This document shows, piece after piece, positions 1 to 8,304 of a DNA stretch of 64,000 bases. The DNA lies in the NCBI GenBank assembly GCA_963806495.1, contig CAWDYA010000008.1, forward strand, positions 124,001-188,000. Reading direction: 5' to 3'. The stretch is from CAWDYA01 sp963806495 (lineage in GTDB: Bacteria; Acidobacteriota; Polarisedimenticolia; JACPZX01; DASXTC01). The notes under the pieces were generated by a model, which had not been told where the DNA came from, did not search any database, and was given only the letters and a program-made list of their open reading frames with translations. A program made the translations under genes and the position numbers. Each line of letters opens with the position of its first letter. Position 1 is the first letter of the stretch.

Positions 1-115
1 GCGTATCGGTCCCGATCAACGCTTCATAGACCGCCATCCGCTGGTGGGTCACGCTGAGACCCCGGGCGCGACAGGCGGCCGCGAACGAGTCGAGAACCTG
101 CTTCGTATCGATCAA
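1..115 (-). CDS. Fur-family metalloregulator, N-terminal fragment cut by window edge
   Basis: Reading leftward from a TTG at 115 gives 38 residues of the first helices of a Fur/PerR/Zur winged-helix repressor: LSVTHQRMAVYEALIG matches the family's T-x-QR-x-A-V-x-E-x-L segment. The TTG is chosen because AGGAGG (126-131) lies 10 nt upstream and no ATG is available. Such proteins bind Fe, Zn or Mn and repress metal or peroxide genes, but the sensing ligands lie outside the window, so the subclass cannot be told. An unusually AT-rich stretch at 132-150 just upstream could hold its promoter and an autoregulatory box; I could not define a clean palindrome there. The rest of 116-233, up to the end of ndk, shows no gene. 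Confidence 0.72.
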   Translation of the reverse strand, partial: MIDTKQVLDSFAAACRARGLSVTHQRMAVYEALIGTDT

Positions 116-233
116 ACCGGGGCGCCCTCCTGTTTAGTAATAATTCTCAGGTGGGTAACTGTAGCACCCCCGACGGCAGGTGTCCACTTCCGCTCAACTC
201 AATGACAGGGAAGAGCTTATCCTGCCATCCGCC

Positions 234-650
234 TCACACCAGGTCCAGGTCTGAGAAGAAGTACCGGATCTCCGTAGCCGCGGATTCGGGCGAGTCGGAT
301 CCATGGACCACGTTCTTCTCCACCGAGGAGGCCAGCGCCTTGCGGATGGTGCCTTCCTCGGCCCTGGCCGGGTCGGTGGCCCCCATCAGCTTGCGCAACC
401 GGGCGATCACGTCCTCTCCCTCGAGCACCATCGGCATGCAGGGCCCCGAAGACATGAAGGCCGTGAGGCTCTCGAAGAAGGGACGCTCCCGGTGCACCGC
501 GTAGAACCCCTCCGCCTCCCTGCGCGTGAGGTGAACGAGACGGGCCGCCGCGATCCGGAAGCCCGCCTTCTCGAAGTACCCGATGATCTGTCCGGCGACG
601 CGCTGCTGCACGGCGTCCGGCTTGATGATGGTCAGCGTTCGTTGCGGCAT
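234..650 (-). CDS. ndk: Nucleoside diphosphate kinase
   Basis: This 138-residue protein has the usual length for Ndk, which moves the gamma-phosphate of ATP onto other nucleoside diphosphates through a phospho-histidine. The N-terminal TLTIIKPDAV and the active-site block NVVHGSDSPESA, with the catalytic His, are intact. I start at the ATG at 650 rather than at an upstream in-frame codon because AGGAGA sits just upstream and MPQRTLTIIKPDAV aligns with family N-termini. It is the last gene of sucC-sucD-ndk, 7 nt after sucD, so nucleotide made by succinyl-CoA synthetase can be converted at once. Association of Ndk with succinyl-CoA synthetase has been reported in Pseudomonas. Confidence 0.96.
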   Translation of the reverse strand: MPQRTLTIIKPDAVQQRVAGQIIGYFEKAGFRIAAARLVHLTRREAEGFYAVHRERPFFESLTAFMSSGPCMPMVLEGEDVIARLRKLMGATDPARAEEGTIRKALASSVEKNVVHGSDSPESAATEIRYFFSDLDLV

Positions 651-657
651 GTCGTTC

Positions 658-1539
658 TCATCTCCTGTCTGCGAGAGCCTTCTCGACCGTCTCTCCGAGT
701 GTCGCCGGGCTGTCCGCCACGGCGATGCCTGCGGCGCGCAGGGCCTCGACCTTCTCCGCCGCGGTCCCATGCCCCCCGGCGATGATGGCTCCGGCATGCC
801 CCATCCTCTTTCCCGGAGGCGCGGTGCGCCCCGCGACGAACGCCACCACCGGCTTGGTGAACTCGCGCTTGATGAAAGCGGCGGCCTCTTCCTCGGCCGT
901 ACCGCCGATCTCGCCGATCATCAGGACCGCCTCGGTCTGCGGATCCTTCTCGAACAGCGTCAACGCGTCGATGAAGGTCGTGCCGATGATCGGGTCTCCG
1001 CCGATCCCGATGCAGGTGCTCTGGCCGATACCCCGCCGCGTGAGCTGGTCGACACCCTCGTAGGTGAGCGTCCCGCTGCGCGAGACGACGCCGATCGGGC
1101 CCTGTGCGTGGATCCTGCCGGGCATGATCCCCACCTTCGCGCGACCGGGCGAGATGATCCCCGGGCAGTTGGGGCCGATCAGCCGCGAGCCCGTCTGCGC
1201 GAGGAACGCCTTGACCCGGACCATGTCGAGCGTCGGGATCCCCTCGCTGATGCAGACGATCACCTTGACCCCGGACATCGCCGCCTCGAGGATGGCGTCG
1301 GCCGCGAAGGCGGGCGGAACGAAGATCAGCGAGACGTCGGCCTTCTGCTTCTCGACCGCCTCGGCCACCGTGTCGTACACCGGGATGTCGTCGACCTTCT
1401 GCCCGCCCTTGCCCGGCGTGACCCCCGCCACGATCTTCGTGTCGTGATATGCCTTGCATGCCCGGGCGTGGAAGGTGCCTTCCTTGCCCGTCAGCCCCTG
1501 AACGACGATTCGGCTGTTCTCGTTGACGAGGACGCTCAT
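658..1539 (-). CDS. sucD: Succinyl-CoA synthetase alpha subunit
   Basis: The 293-residue protein is the CoA-binding, phospho-histidine subunit of succinate-CoA ligase in the TCA cycle (succinyl-CoA + NDP + Pi to succinate + CoA + NTP). Visible motifs are the N-terminal CoA-binding Rossmann part (VQGLTGKEGTFH), IGPNCPGII, and the active-site histidine block GHAGAIIAGG. The start at 1539 (MSVLVNENS) gives the normal family N-terminus; an extension to 1566 would run into sucC. The gene begins 13 nt after the sucC stop and is followed by ndk, so the three are almost certainly co-transcribed. Confidence 0.97.
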   Translation of the reverse strand: MSVLVNENSRIVVQGLTGKEGTFHARACKAYHDTKIVAGVTPGKGGQKVDDIPVYDTVAEAVEKQKADVSLIFVPPAFAADAILEAAMSGVKVIVCISEGIPTLDMVRVKAFLAQTGSRLIGPNCPGIISPGRAKVGIMPGRIHAQGPIGVVSRSGTLTYEGVDQLTRRGIGQSTCIGIGGDPIIGTTFIDALTLFEKDPQTEAVLMIGEIGGTAEEEAAAFIKREFTKPVVAFVAGRTAPPGKRMGHAGAIIAGGHGTAAEKVEALRAAGIAVADSPATLGETVEKALADRR

Positions 1540-1552
1540 CGTGTCTCCCGTG

Positions 1553-2719
1553 TCATCGCGCGCCACCGGCGAGCCGGACGACCTTTTCCGCCGCTTCCTT
1601 CATGCCGTCGGCGACGGTAAAATCCAGACCCGAGTCCTTGAGGATCTTCTGGCCCTGCTCCTTGTTGGTTCCCTCGAGACGGACCACCACGGGCACCTTG
1701 ACGCCGACCTGCGTGGAGGCCTGGACGACGCCCTCCGCCACGATGTCGCATCGCATGATCCCGCCGAAAATATTGATCAGCACGGCCTTCACGTTGGGAT
1801 CCGACAGGATGATCCTGAAGGCGTTGGTCACCTGCTCGGCCGTGGCGCCGCCGCCCACGTCGAGGAAGTTGGCCGGGTCTCCGCCCGCCAGCTTGATGAT
1901 GTCCATGGTCGACATGGCCAGTCCGGCGCCGTTGACCATGCACCCGACGTTGCCGTTCAGCTTGATGTAGTTGAGCGAGTACTTGGAGGCCTCGACCTCG
2001 AGCGGTTCCTCTTCGGAGACGTCGCGAAGCTCCTTGATCTCGGCGTGCCGGTACAGAGCGTTGTCGTCGAGATTGAACTTCGCATCGAGCGCCAGCACGT
2101 CGCCCGATTTCGTGGTCACCAGCGGGTTGATCTCCGCCAGGGAGGCGTCGCTCGCCTCGAAGGCGCGGCACAGGTTGGTCATGATCTTGACCGCCTGCCC
2201 GACCTGCCCCCCGGTCAGCCCGAGACCGAACGCCAGCTTGCGCGCCTGGAACGGCTGGAAACCGATCGACGGCTCGATCGGCTGCTTGAGGATCAGATGC
2301 GGCGTCTTCGCCGCCACCTCCTCGATGTCCATCCCGCCGGCGCTCGAGGCGATCATCACGGTGCGCTCGGTGGCCCGATCGATCACCATGCCCAGGTACA
2401 GCTCGCGGTCGCGGTCGAGCGCCTCCTCGACCAGCACGCGCTGCACCAGCTTGCCTTCCGGCCCGGTCTGCGGCGTGACGAGGTTCATCCCCAGCATCGC
2501 CCTGGCCGTCTCCTCGGCCTTGTCCGGCGTCTCCGCAACCTTCACGCCGCCGCCCTTGCCCCGCCCGCCTGCGTGAATCTGCGCCTTCACCACGACGCGC
2601 CCGCCCAGCTTCCGCGCGATGTCACGTGCCTCCGCCGGCGTGTACGCGACATCGCCACGCGGCACAGCGACGCCGAATTTCCGGAGGATGCCCTTCGCCT
2701 GATACTCGTGGATTTTCAC
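1553..2719 (-). CDS. sucC: Succinyl-CoA synthetase beta subunit (ADP/GDP-forming)
   Basis: A 388-residue ATP-grasp protein of normal length. It starts MKIHEYQAKGILRKFGV, carries the nucleotide-binding VKAQIHAGGRGKGGGVK segment near residues 44-60, and has the C-terminal ligase part with NIFGGIMRCD. The start codon is GTG at 2719, supported by AAAGGAG about 10 nt upstream and by the family N-terminus. It is the first gene of the sucC-sucD-ndk unit; the divergent gene begins at about 2808, so the promoter should lie in the short 2720-2807 gap, where I see no clear -35/-10 pair. Confidence 0.97.
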   Translation of the reverse strand: MKIHEYQAKGILRKFGVAVPRGDVAYTPAEARDIARKLGGRVVVKAQIHAGGRGKGGGVKVAETPDKAEETARAMLGMNLVTPQTGPEGKLVQRVLVEEALDRDRELYLGMVIDRATERTVMIASSAGGMDIEEVAAKTPHLILKQPIEPSIGFQPFQARKLAFGLGLTGGQVGQAVKIMTNLCRAFEASDASLAEINPLVTTKSGDVLALDAKFNLDDNALYRHAEIKELRDVSEEEPLEVEASKYSLNYIKLNGNVGCMVNGAGLAMSTMDIIKLAGGDPANFLDVGGGATAEQVTNAFRIILSDPNVKAVLINIFGGIMRCDIVAEGVVQASTQVGVKVPVVVRLEGTNKEQGQKILKDSGLDFTVADGMKEAAEKVVRLAGGAR

Positions 2720-2807
2720 GGATGGATGCTCCTTTGGGAAAGGCCATTATAGGAAGCGGTTCCGGCGGGGTCAACGGCGCTTGCGGCGGACGACAATCTG
2801 GGCGAGG

Positions 2808-3671
2808 ATGGAGGAGATGCCACACCTTCACGATCCGATCCTCCTCGCGGCCCTGCTCGGCGCGTTCCTGCCCGGCTCTTCGGCGCCGCCACCCACCACC
2901 GGGGCGTCTTCCGCCTCGTCCTGGAGCACGCTCGCCTCCGGGCTGGAGCTCCGGATGATGGACGGCGGCGATGCCTGCCGCAAAGGCTCGCACCGGATCG
3001 CCGTGGTGCGCTTCGACCCGGTCAGGTGGAAGATCGATCTGTTCCACGAGTCCGAGGACGGAGCGGGCTCCGCGGACATCGATCGCTGGCAGCAGCGCAC
3101 CGGCGCGGCCGTGATGTTCAACGCGGGGCAATACACTCCCGACCATGTCCCGATGGGCCTGTTCGTGAAGGGCGGCCGGAACCTGGGCACCAGCCCCCAC
3201 CGCTCGTGGAAGGGGGTGCTCGTTGCGGAGCCGGACGACGCCGAGACCCGTCCACGCGCCACCATCATCGATCTCGACCACGACACGTTCGATCCGGACG
3301 CCACTCCCTATCGGGTCGCGGTGCAGTCATTCATGCTCCTGGATCGCCACGGGAGGAAACGGGTGCGGCACAGCGACTGGCACGCGAATCGCACCGTGGT
3401 GGCGACCGACGACGAAGGCAGGGTGCTGGTGGTGCACACCGAGGGAGCGTACACTCTGTGGGATCTGGCCGACTGGCTGGACCGCTCGGCCCTGGGCGTG
3501 ACCCAGGCCCTCTCGCTCGACGGAGGGTTCGAGGCACAGATGTGCGTGCGCGCCGGCGGGACCGATTATCTCTCGTTCGGTCAGTGGAACGTGGATGCGC
3601 GCGGCGATCGCTCGCTGCCCGGGGCGCGGCGCAGGTTGCCGGCGGCGATCGGCCTGTTCCCGCGGCCGTGA
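2808..3671 (+). CDS. Exported phosphodiester glycosidase (NAGPA/DUF2233) family protein
   Basis: The protein of about 287 residues has a hydrophobic N-terminus (DPILLAALLGAFLPGSS) that looks like a signal peptide, followed by a NAGPA-type domain. Family signatures are the buried VMFNAGQYTPDHVPMG, the NRTVVATDDEGRVLVVHTEG strand block and LSLDGGFEAQM near the C-terminus. Bacterial members are thought to hydrolyse phosphodiester-linked sugars in envelope polymers, by analogy with mammalian N-acetylglucosamine-1-phosphodiester glycosidase; the substrate here is unknown. ATG 2808 is preferred over ATG 2817, whose GGAGG lies too close; a TTG at 2781 is less likely. A small membrane-protein gene follows 21 nt downstream. 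Confidence 0.75.
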   Translation: MEEMPHLHDPILLAALLGAFLPGSSAPPPTTGASSASSWSTLASGLELRMMDGGDACRKGSHRIAVVRFDPVRWKIDLFHESEDGAGSADIDRWQQRTGAAVMFNAGQYTPDHVPMGLFVKGGRNLGTSPHRSWKGVLVAEPDDAETRPRATIIDLDHDTFDPDATPYRVAVQSFMLLDRHGRKRVRHSDWHANRTVVATDDEGRVLVVHTEGAYTLWDLADWLDRSALGVTQALSLDGGFEAQMCVRAGGTDYLSFGQWNVDARGDRSLPGARRRLPAAIGLFPRP

Positions 3672-3692
3672 CGGACATTGTGAGGAACGCTC

Positions 3693-4016
3693 ATGTCTGA
3701 GCTCTGGGTCGTTGCGTTCATCGTCGCGGTGATCAACCTGCCGTTCGGCTGGTGGCGGGCCGGTGTCAGGAAGTTCAGCCTCTCCTGGATTCTCGCCGTG
3801 CACGCGCCGGTGCCGATCGTCGTGGCTCTGCGCTTCGCCTCAGGCCTGGGCTTCGCCTTCGTCACGTTTCCCGTGCTGATCGGCGCCTATTTCACGGGGC
3901 AGTTGCTGGGCGGGAGGCTGCGCCGCCGCCTGGGCCGGGACGAGCCGCCTTCTCCAGGTACGGCCGAGCCGCCGGAGAGAACACCGACAACGCGAGAGCC
4001 CGCTCCCGGCCCGTAG
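3693..4016 (+). CDS. Small integral membrane protein of unknown function
   Basis: A 107-residue protein with about three hydrophobic segments (residues 4-20, 30-46, 52-72) followed by a basic, Pro-rich cytoplasmic tail (RLRRRLGRDEPPS...). The N-terminal pattern VINLPFGWWRAGVRKFS...PVPIVVALR resembles a recurring family of short uncharacterised bacterial membrane proteins. GAGGA precedes the ATG at good spacing, and the gene follows the glycosidase-like gene by 21 nt. Its 3' end overlaps the convergent anti-sigma gene by 125 bp, so the disordered tails of both proteins are encoded by the two strands of the same DNA. No function can be assigned. Confidence 0.7.
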   Translation: MSELWVVAFIVAVINLPFGWWRAGVRKFSLSWILAVHAPVPIVVALRFASGLGFAFVTFPVLIGAYFTGQLLGGRLRRRLGRDEPPSPGTAEPPERTPTTREPAPGP

Positions 4017-4398
4017 CGGCCGCCACGACCTCCCGCGGTGCGAGAACCGGGACCCCGGGCCCAGGAGCCGGGGCGCTCCACCGGCCGAGCAGCAGCCCCG
4101 CCGCGAGCAGCAGCGCGGCCGCGGCGAGCCGCGGCGCCCAGACACGCGCCGTTCTCCTCGCGCCGCCACGCCCGGCGAGCTGCAGCGCCGGCGCTTCGGG
4201 CACGTCACGCAGATCGCGCCGCACCGTCTCCCGGATCGTCCCATACGCCCGCAGCGCCTCGCGACAGACCGCGCATGTGTCGACATGCTGCTCGACACGG
4301 AGCGCCTCGCCGACGTCGGTCTCCTCGACCGCGTGGATCGCCAGCAGCGATTCCACCTCCTCGCACCGGGTCATCCCCGTCTCCTCGTCCCGTTTCAT
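3892..4398 (-). CDS. Zinc-finger anti-sigma factor, membrane-anchored
   Basis: The 168-residue product has the zinc-binding anti-sigma pattern HVDTCAVCREAL (H-x3-C-x2-C) near residues 35-46, then one transmembrane segment (LAAAALLLAAGLLLGRW), then a Pro/Ala-rich C-terminus. This is the standard architecture of an anti-sigma factor that holds its cognate ECF sigma at the membrane. The ATG at 4398 overlaps the sigma stop (ATGA), with GGAGG 7 nt upstream; an ATG at 4404 has poor spacing. Immediate coupling to the ECF sigma gene supports the role. The last 125 bp run antisense to the small membrane-protein gene. Confidence 0.82.
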   Translation of the reverse strand: MKRDEETGMTRCEEVESLLAIHAVEETDVGEALRVEQHVDTCAVCREALRAYGTIRETVRRDLRDVPEAPALQLAGRGGARRTARVWAPRLAAAALLLAAGLLLGRWSAPAPGPGVPVLAPREVVAAATGRERALALSVFSPAARPYLEKAARPGPGGGAASRPATAP

Positions 4399-4880
4399 CT
4401 CCATTCCTCCAGACACTCGCGCAGGCGCCGCATCCCGCGCGCGAACTGCACCTTGACCGTTCCCTCGGCCACCCCGAAGATCGCTGCGATCTCGCGAAAC
4501 GTCAGCTCCTCCATCAGCTTGAGCGTCACGATGGCCCGCTGCTGCTTCGGCAACCCGCCTATCGCGCGCGTGATGTCGCGCGCCAGACCGGCCGTCTCCG
4601 TCGCCTCGACCCGCACGGCCGCGACGGATGCCGCCTCGTCGTGCCGCCGCCGCATCCGGGCTCGATCGCGCCTGAAATTGAGCGCGGTGTTCGCGGTCAC
4701 GCGATAGAGCCACGCACCGAGTCCATCCCCCGCCGGAACCGAGCGCTCGCGGTGCAGCCGCAGGAGGACCTCCTGGGCGACGTCGCTGGCGTCCTGCGCG
4801 TTGCGCAGGAAGCGGTAGGCGACGCGCCAGACGAAGCCCCCATGCTGCTCGAGCTGCGCGTCAGCGAGCCGCGGGCTCAT
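4395..4880 (-). CDS. ECF-type RNA polymerase sigma factor
   Basis: The 161-residue protein shows both sigma regions of the extracytoplasmic-function class: region 2 (FVWRVAYRFLRNAQDASDVAQEVLLRLH...LYRVTANTALNFRRDR) and region 4 helix-turn-helix (LPKQQRAIVTLKLMEELTFREIAAIFGVAEGTVKVQFARG). The start at 4880 lies inside the end of the upstream lipoprotein gene (20-nt overlap), with GGTGGAG as ribosome site. The next gene encodes a zinc-finger anti-sigma factor, so activity is presumably controlled by its release. Lipoprotein, sigma and anti-sigma together look like one envelope-sensing unit; the target genes cannot be read from the window. Confidence 0.9.
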   Translation of the reverse strand: MSPRLADAQLEQHGGFVWRVAYRFLRNAQDASDVAQEVLLRLHRERSVPAGDGLGAWLYRVTANTALNFRRDRARMRRRHDEAASVAAVRVEATETAGLARDITRAIGGLPKQQRAIVTLKLMEELTFREIAAIFGVAEGTVKVQFARGMRRLRECLEEWR

Positions 4881-5862
4881 GCTCCACCACGCTGACGGCT
4901 TCCAGGATCCGGTCGCCTTCGGTGAGATCCTCGCCGTGGAAGGTCCAGGAGGCTTCGCCCCCGTCGATCAGCCAGGTGTTCGCCGATACGATGGTGCCCG
5001 GCATATCGACCGTCAGGGCGAATTCCTCGTCGTTGAGATCCTGCGTGACCTCGAAGGCGCGCTCCTCGTCGTCCAGATAGAATCGGACCGCCTGCCTCTC
5101 GCGCGGCGTGAGCCGTTGCTCCACCTCGTCGCGGAAGTCCGCCTTGAGCGCCCGCTCCTCGCGGTTCTGCTCCTCCTCGGGCATCAGGAAGAATCGCCGC
5201 AGGTAGTCCCCCGTCAGCCGGTCCTCCAGCCATCCCTGCAGACCCTCAACCGTCGTCCTGTATGTCGCGACCTCCAGGACGCCCGCCTCGGTGGCGCGGC
5301 CCAGGGCGTCCGTTGCGCGTATCAGCATCGCCAGCCCCTCGTATTCGGCGAGCCCGGTGAAGATCTTCTCACGCTCCTCGGGCGTCAGCGACGACTCGTC
5401 CTTCTGGGCCTTGTCGAGGAGCTTCTGCGGCACCGAGCCGCTCTGCAGCTCCTTGAATTTCCCGGCACGGCGCCCGACGTAGGTCCGGCGGAAACGATAG
5501 AGGGTGCGCGTGGGCCGTTCTTCCGTCTCGAGCCGGGTCGTCATCCGCATCGCCGTTCCGCCGTGAGGATCGCCCGGCCGCGCGAAGGAGGGCGGATAGT
5601 CGTTCAGATCCTCCAGTTCCTTCGTCCATGTTGTGGTGACCGTCTCACTGCCGTCCCGCCCGGTCTTCCTCGTCTGTGTGAACGGCCAGCCGGCCCCGGT
5701 GGGGACCGCGTCGCCGTTGTCCAGGTCGCCTCGATCCCCGTCCATTTTGTAGGTGATGGATGCCGAGCCGTCGGGGCGGATCACGATCGTCTCCTCGCGG
5801 GTGAAGCATCCGGCGCACAGCAGCACGAGCACGGCTGCCGGTATCGTCAGGGCTGCTCTCAT
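4861..5862 (-). CDS. Predicted lipoprotein of unknown family
   Basis: The 333-residue protein begins with a classical lipoprotein signal peptide (LTIPAAVLVLLCAGCF); lipidation is expected on the Cys of LCAGC. The mature part is charged, with beta-type segments (EETIVIRPDGSASITYKM near residues 28-45; WTFHGEDLTEGDRILEAVSVVEH at the end) and a Glu/Arg-rich middle that may be helical. I do not recognise a named family. GGGAGGA gives good ribosome-site spacing at 5862. It overlaps the ECF sigma start by 20 nt, so it is probably co-translated with the sigma/anti-sigma pair and could be its envelope sensor or target; that is inference from position. Confidence 0.7.
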   Translation of the reverse strand: MRAALTIPAAVLVLLCAGCFTREETIVIRPDGSASITYKMDGDRGDLDNGDAVPTGAGWPFTQTRKTGRDGSETVTTTWTKELEDLNDYPPSFARPGDPHGGTAMRMTTRLETEERPTRTLYRFRRTYVGRRAGKFKELQSGSVPQKLLDKAQKDESSLTPEEREKIFTGLAEYEGLAMLIRATDALGRATEAGVLEVATYRTTVEGLQGWLEDRLTGDYLRRFFLMPEEEQNREERALKADFRDEVEQRLTPRERQAVRFYLDDEERAFEVTQDLNDEEFALTVDMPGTIVSANTWLIDGGEASWTFHGEDLTEGDRILEAVSVVEHEPAAR

Positions 5863-5934
5863 GGCGGGTTCCTCCCTTCACGAGGATAAACACCACGGGG
5901 GGAGGAAAGGTAGACAGGCCCGGGGCCCGGGGCA

Positions 5935-8304
5935 TCAGTTGTTGCGGCTGCGGTATTTCCTCAGGTCACGCTGGATCGCATCCCGGCGGGCCGCCGGGAC
6001 CTTGCCGGTGGCGAGATACTTCTCCAGCTGGTCGGCCGCCTCCCCGTATCGCCCGACGCCGGCCAGCGCCCGGGCCAAATCCTCGCGCCACGCCGCGTTC
6101 TCGGGACGCAGCTCGACGGCATCGCCCAGCAGGGTGACGGCCTTCGAGGCGTCCCCCTCCTTGAGGGCGATCAGACCGAGGCCGTAGTAGCCGCCGGCGA
6201 GCCGCGGCGCCGACTTGATGCCGTTCTCGTAGGCGGTGCGCGCCTCGGGGAGCCTGCCGAGCGAGAAGAGGACGTCGCCGGTGGCTACCTGCAGGTCGGG
6301 GAGCTGGGGTGCGATGGCACGCGCCTTCTCCAGCGCGTCGAGGGCATCCTCCTTCCTGTCCAGCCGGAACAGGACCCACCCGAGGTTCATCCAGACATCC
6401 ACGTTTCCCGGGTCGACCTCCGTGGCGTGCGCGTAGAACACCCGCGCCTCCTCGAGCTTGCCCGCCGCCTCGTACATCCCGGCCAGGGTCAGGATCGAGG
6501 GCATGTGGTTCGGCTCCTTCTGCAGCACCTGCTTGTACAGACGCGATGCCTCGGGGAAGTCCCCCTTGACGAAGGCGACGTGTGCGAGGCTCGCCATCGC
6601 GTAGATGTGATCCGGGAAGATCTCGAGTACCTGCCTGAACGTCGCGCTGGCGTCGTCGAAGCGCTCCATGTTGAGCTGGCACCAGCCGATGTTGGACAGC
6701 ACCTCGGTGTTGCGCGGTGCATCCTTCAGCATGATCCGGTACTGCTCGATCGCCTCCGGGTACCGCGAGAGCTTCGAGAGCGAGCCGGCCAGATAGTAGC
6801 GAACGGAGTTGTTCGACGGGTTTTCGGCGAGGATAGACTCCGCCTCCTTCAGGGCCGCCTCGTAGCGCCCCGCGCCGAACAGGACGTAGACGTCATTGAT
6901 GCGCGAGAGCATCGGGATCATGTCCTTCGGATCGGGAAGCCCCGTGCGTCCGGCCGCCGACGCGGAGCCGGTTCCGGCGCCACCCGCCGCGTAACCGAGC
7001 GACTGCAGCCGGGCCTGCGCCTCCGAGTCGAGCGACAGCACTTCGGCTTTCGTCTCGGGTTGCGCCACCTCGGCCTTGAGCGACTGCAGCCTCTCCGCGT
7101 AGCTCTTCGCCACCTCGGGGCGGGCCGATGCCAGGTTGTCCTTCTCCTGAGGATCCGCCGTCAGGTCGTACAGCTCGGGCCGCGGCGCTTCGATGTACCG
7201 GTATCGCCGATCGCGGATCGACGTCAGCGGACTCCATCCGTACTGCAGCAGCGGCACCATCGCCTCGGAATAGGCGGCAAAGGTGTCCGCCGCCCCGTTC
7301 GGGTCGGCCATGATCGGCCAGAGGCTGCGTCCCTGGACGGGGGCGGCGGCCTGCGCCGGGTCGATGCGGACCAGATCCAGGATGGTGGGCATCACATCCA
7401 CGGTGCTGACCACCGCGCGCGGCCGAAGACCCCCGGGGACGTACGAGGGAAACGAAACGATGAAGGGCACGCGGCTCGTCTCATCGTAGACGAACACCCC
7501 GTGAGAATCCTCGCCGTGGTCGTTCAGCCCTTCCCCGTGATCCCCGACGACCACCACCAGCGTCTTGTCCATCGCCCCGAGCCGGCGCATCGAGTCGATC
7601 AGACGGCCGATCTCCGTGTCGATGTAGGCGATTTCGGCGTCATAGGGACGGCTGGCATACTGCTCCCTGAAGGGCGAGGGGGCCATGTACGGGTGGTGCG
7701 CGTCGAAATAGTGCGCCCAGAGGAAGAACCGCGACCCCTTCGCGCCCTCGATGAACCGCAGGGCGGCGTCGGTCACGCCCCGAGCGGAACGCTCCGCGTA
7801 GAAGCTCTCGCTCGGCCCGCGCGCCGGCAACGCGTCGTCGTACTGGTCGAATCCCTGATCGAGCCCGAACATGGAGTCGAGCACGAACGCGCCGATCACC
7901 GCCCCCGTCCTGAAGCCCCGGGCACGCAGCACCTCCGCAAGGGTGAGCGCGCCGGCGCCGAGCCGGTAGTCGCCGTTGTTGCGGATACCGTGCGCGGGCG
8001 GATAGGTGCCGGTGAGGATGGAGGCATGCGACGGCAGGGTCATGACCGCCGGGGTGATCGCGTTCTCGAACAGGACGCCACGGGCGGCGAGGTCGTCGAG
8101 AACCGGCGTGCGGATCTGCCGGTAGCCGTACGCCCCGAGATGATCGGCCCGCATCGTGTCGAGTGTGATGAGCAGCACGCTGGCGTCGCCCGTGTCACCA
8201 CGGAAGGTGGTCCGGCCGCCATAGAGGAGGTAATACCCCCCCGCGACGAGGACCGCCACGATGACGAGCGGAAGGGCGAGACGAGTAGCCGGACGCGAGG
8301 TCAC
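5935..8304 (-). CDS. Membrane-anchored sulfatase-like hydrolase with C-terminal TPR repeats
   Basis: A 789-residue protein: one N-terminal membrane segment (about residues 8-28), a sulfatase/alkaline-phosphatase-superfamily domain (about 40-440; LLITLDTMRADHLGAYGY, FLWAHYFDAHHPY, VVVVGDHGEGLNDHGE metal-binding motifs), then a long TPR array to the C-terminus. The nucleophile motif reads TLPSHASILTG: where true sulfatases have Cys or Ser (later formylglycine) there is Thr, as in LtaS and phosphoethanolamine transferases, so a phosphate or other ester transferase/hydrolase role is possible. The start is a GTG at 8304 overlapping the zinc-ribbon stop (GTGA); upstream in-frame codons encode unlike sequence. 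Confidence 0.85.
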   Translation of the reverse strand: MTSRPATRLALPLVIVAVLVAGGYYLLYGGRTTFRGDTGDASVLLITLDTMRADHLGAYGYRQIRTPVLDDLAARGVLFENAITPAVMTLPSHASILTGTYPPAHGIRNNGDYRLGAGALTLAEVLRARGFRTGAVIGAFVLDSMFGLDQGFDQYDDALPARGPSESFYAERSARGVTDAALRFIEGAKGSRFFLWAHYFDAHHPYMAPSPFREQYASRPYDAEIAYIDTEIGRLIDSMRRLGAMDKTLVVVVGDHGEGLNDHGEDSHGVFVYDETSRVPFIVSFPSYVPGGLRPRAVVSTVDVMPTILDLVRIDPAQAAAPVQGRSLWPIMADPNGAADTFAAYSEAMVPLLQYGWSPLTSIRDRRYRYIEAPRPELYDLTADPQEKDNLASARPEVAKSYAERLQSLKAEVAQPETKAEVLSLDSEAQARLQSLGYAAGGAGTGSASAAGRTGLPDPKDMIPMLSRINDVYVLFGAGRYEAALKEAESILAENPSNNSVRYYLAGSLSKLSRYPEAIEQYRIMLKDAPRNTEVLSNIGWCQLNMERFDDASATFRQVLEIFPDHIYAMASLAHVAFVKGDFPEASRLYKQVLQKEPNHMPSILTLAGMYEAAGKLEEARVFYAHATEVDPGNVDVWMNLGWVLFRLDRKEDALDALEKARAIAPQLPDLQVATGDVLFSLGRLPEARTAYENGIKSAPRLAGGYYGLGLIALKEGDASKAVTLLGDAVELRPENAAWREDLARALAGVGRYGEAADQLEKYLATGKVPAARRDAIQRDLRKYRSRNN

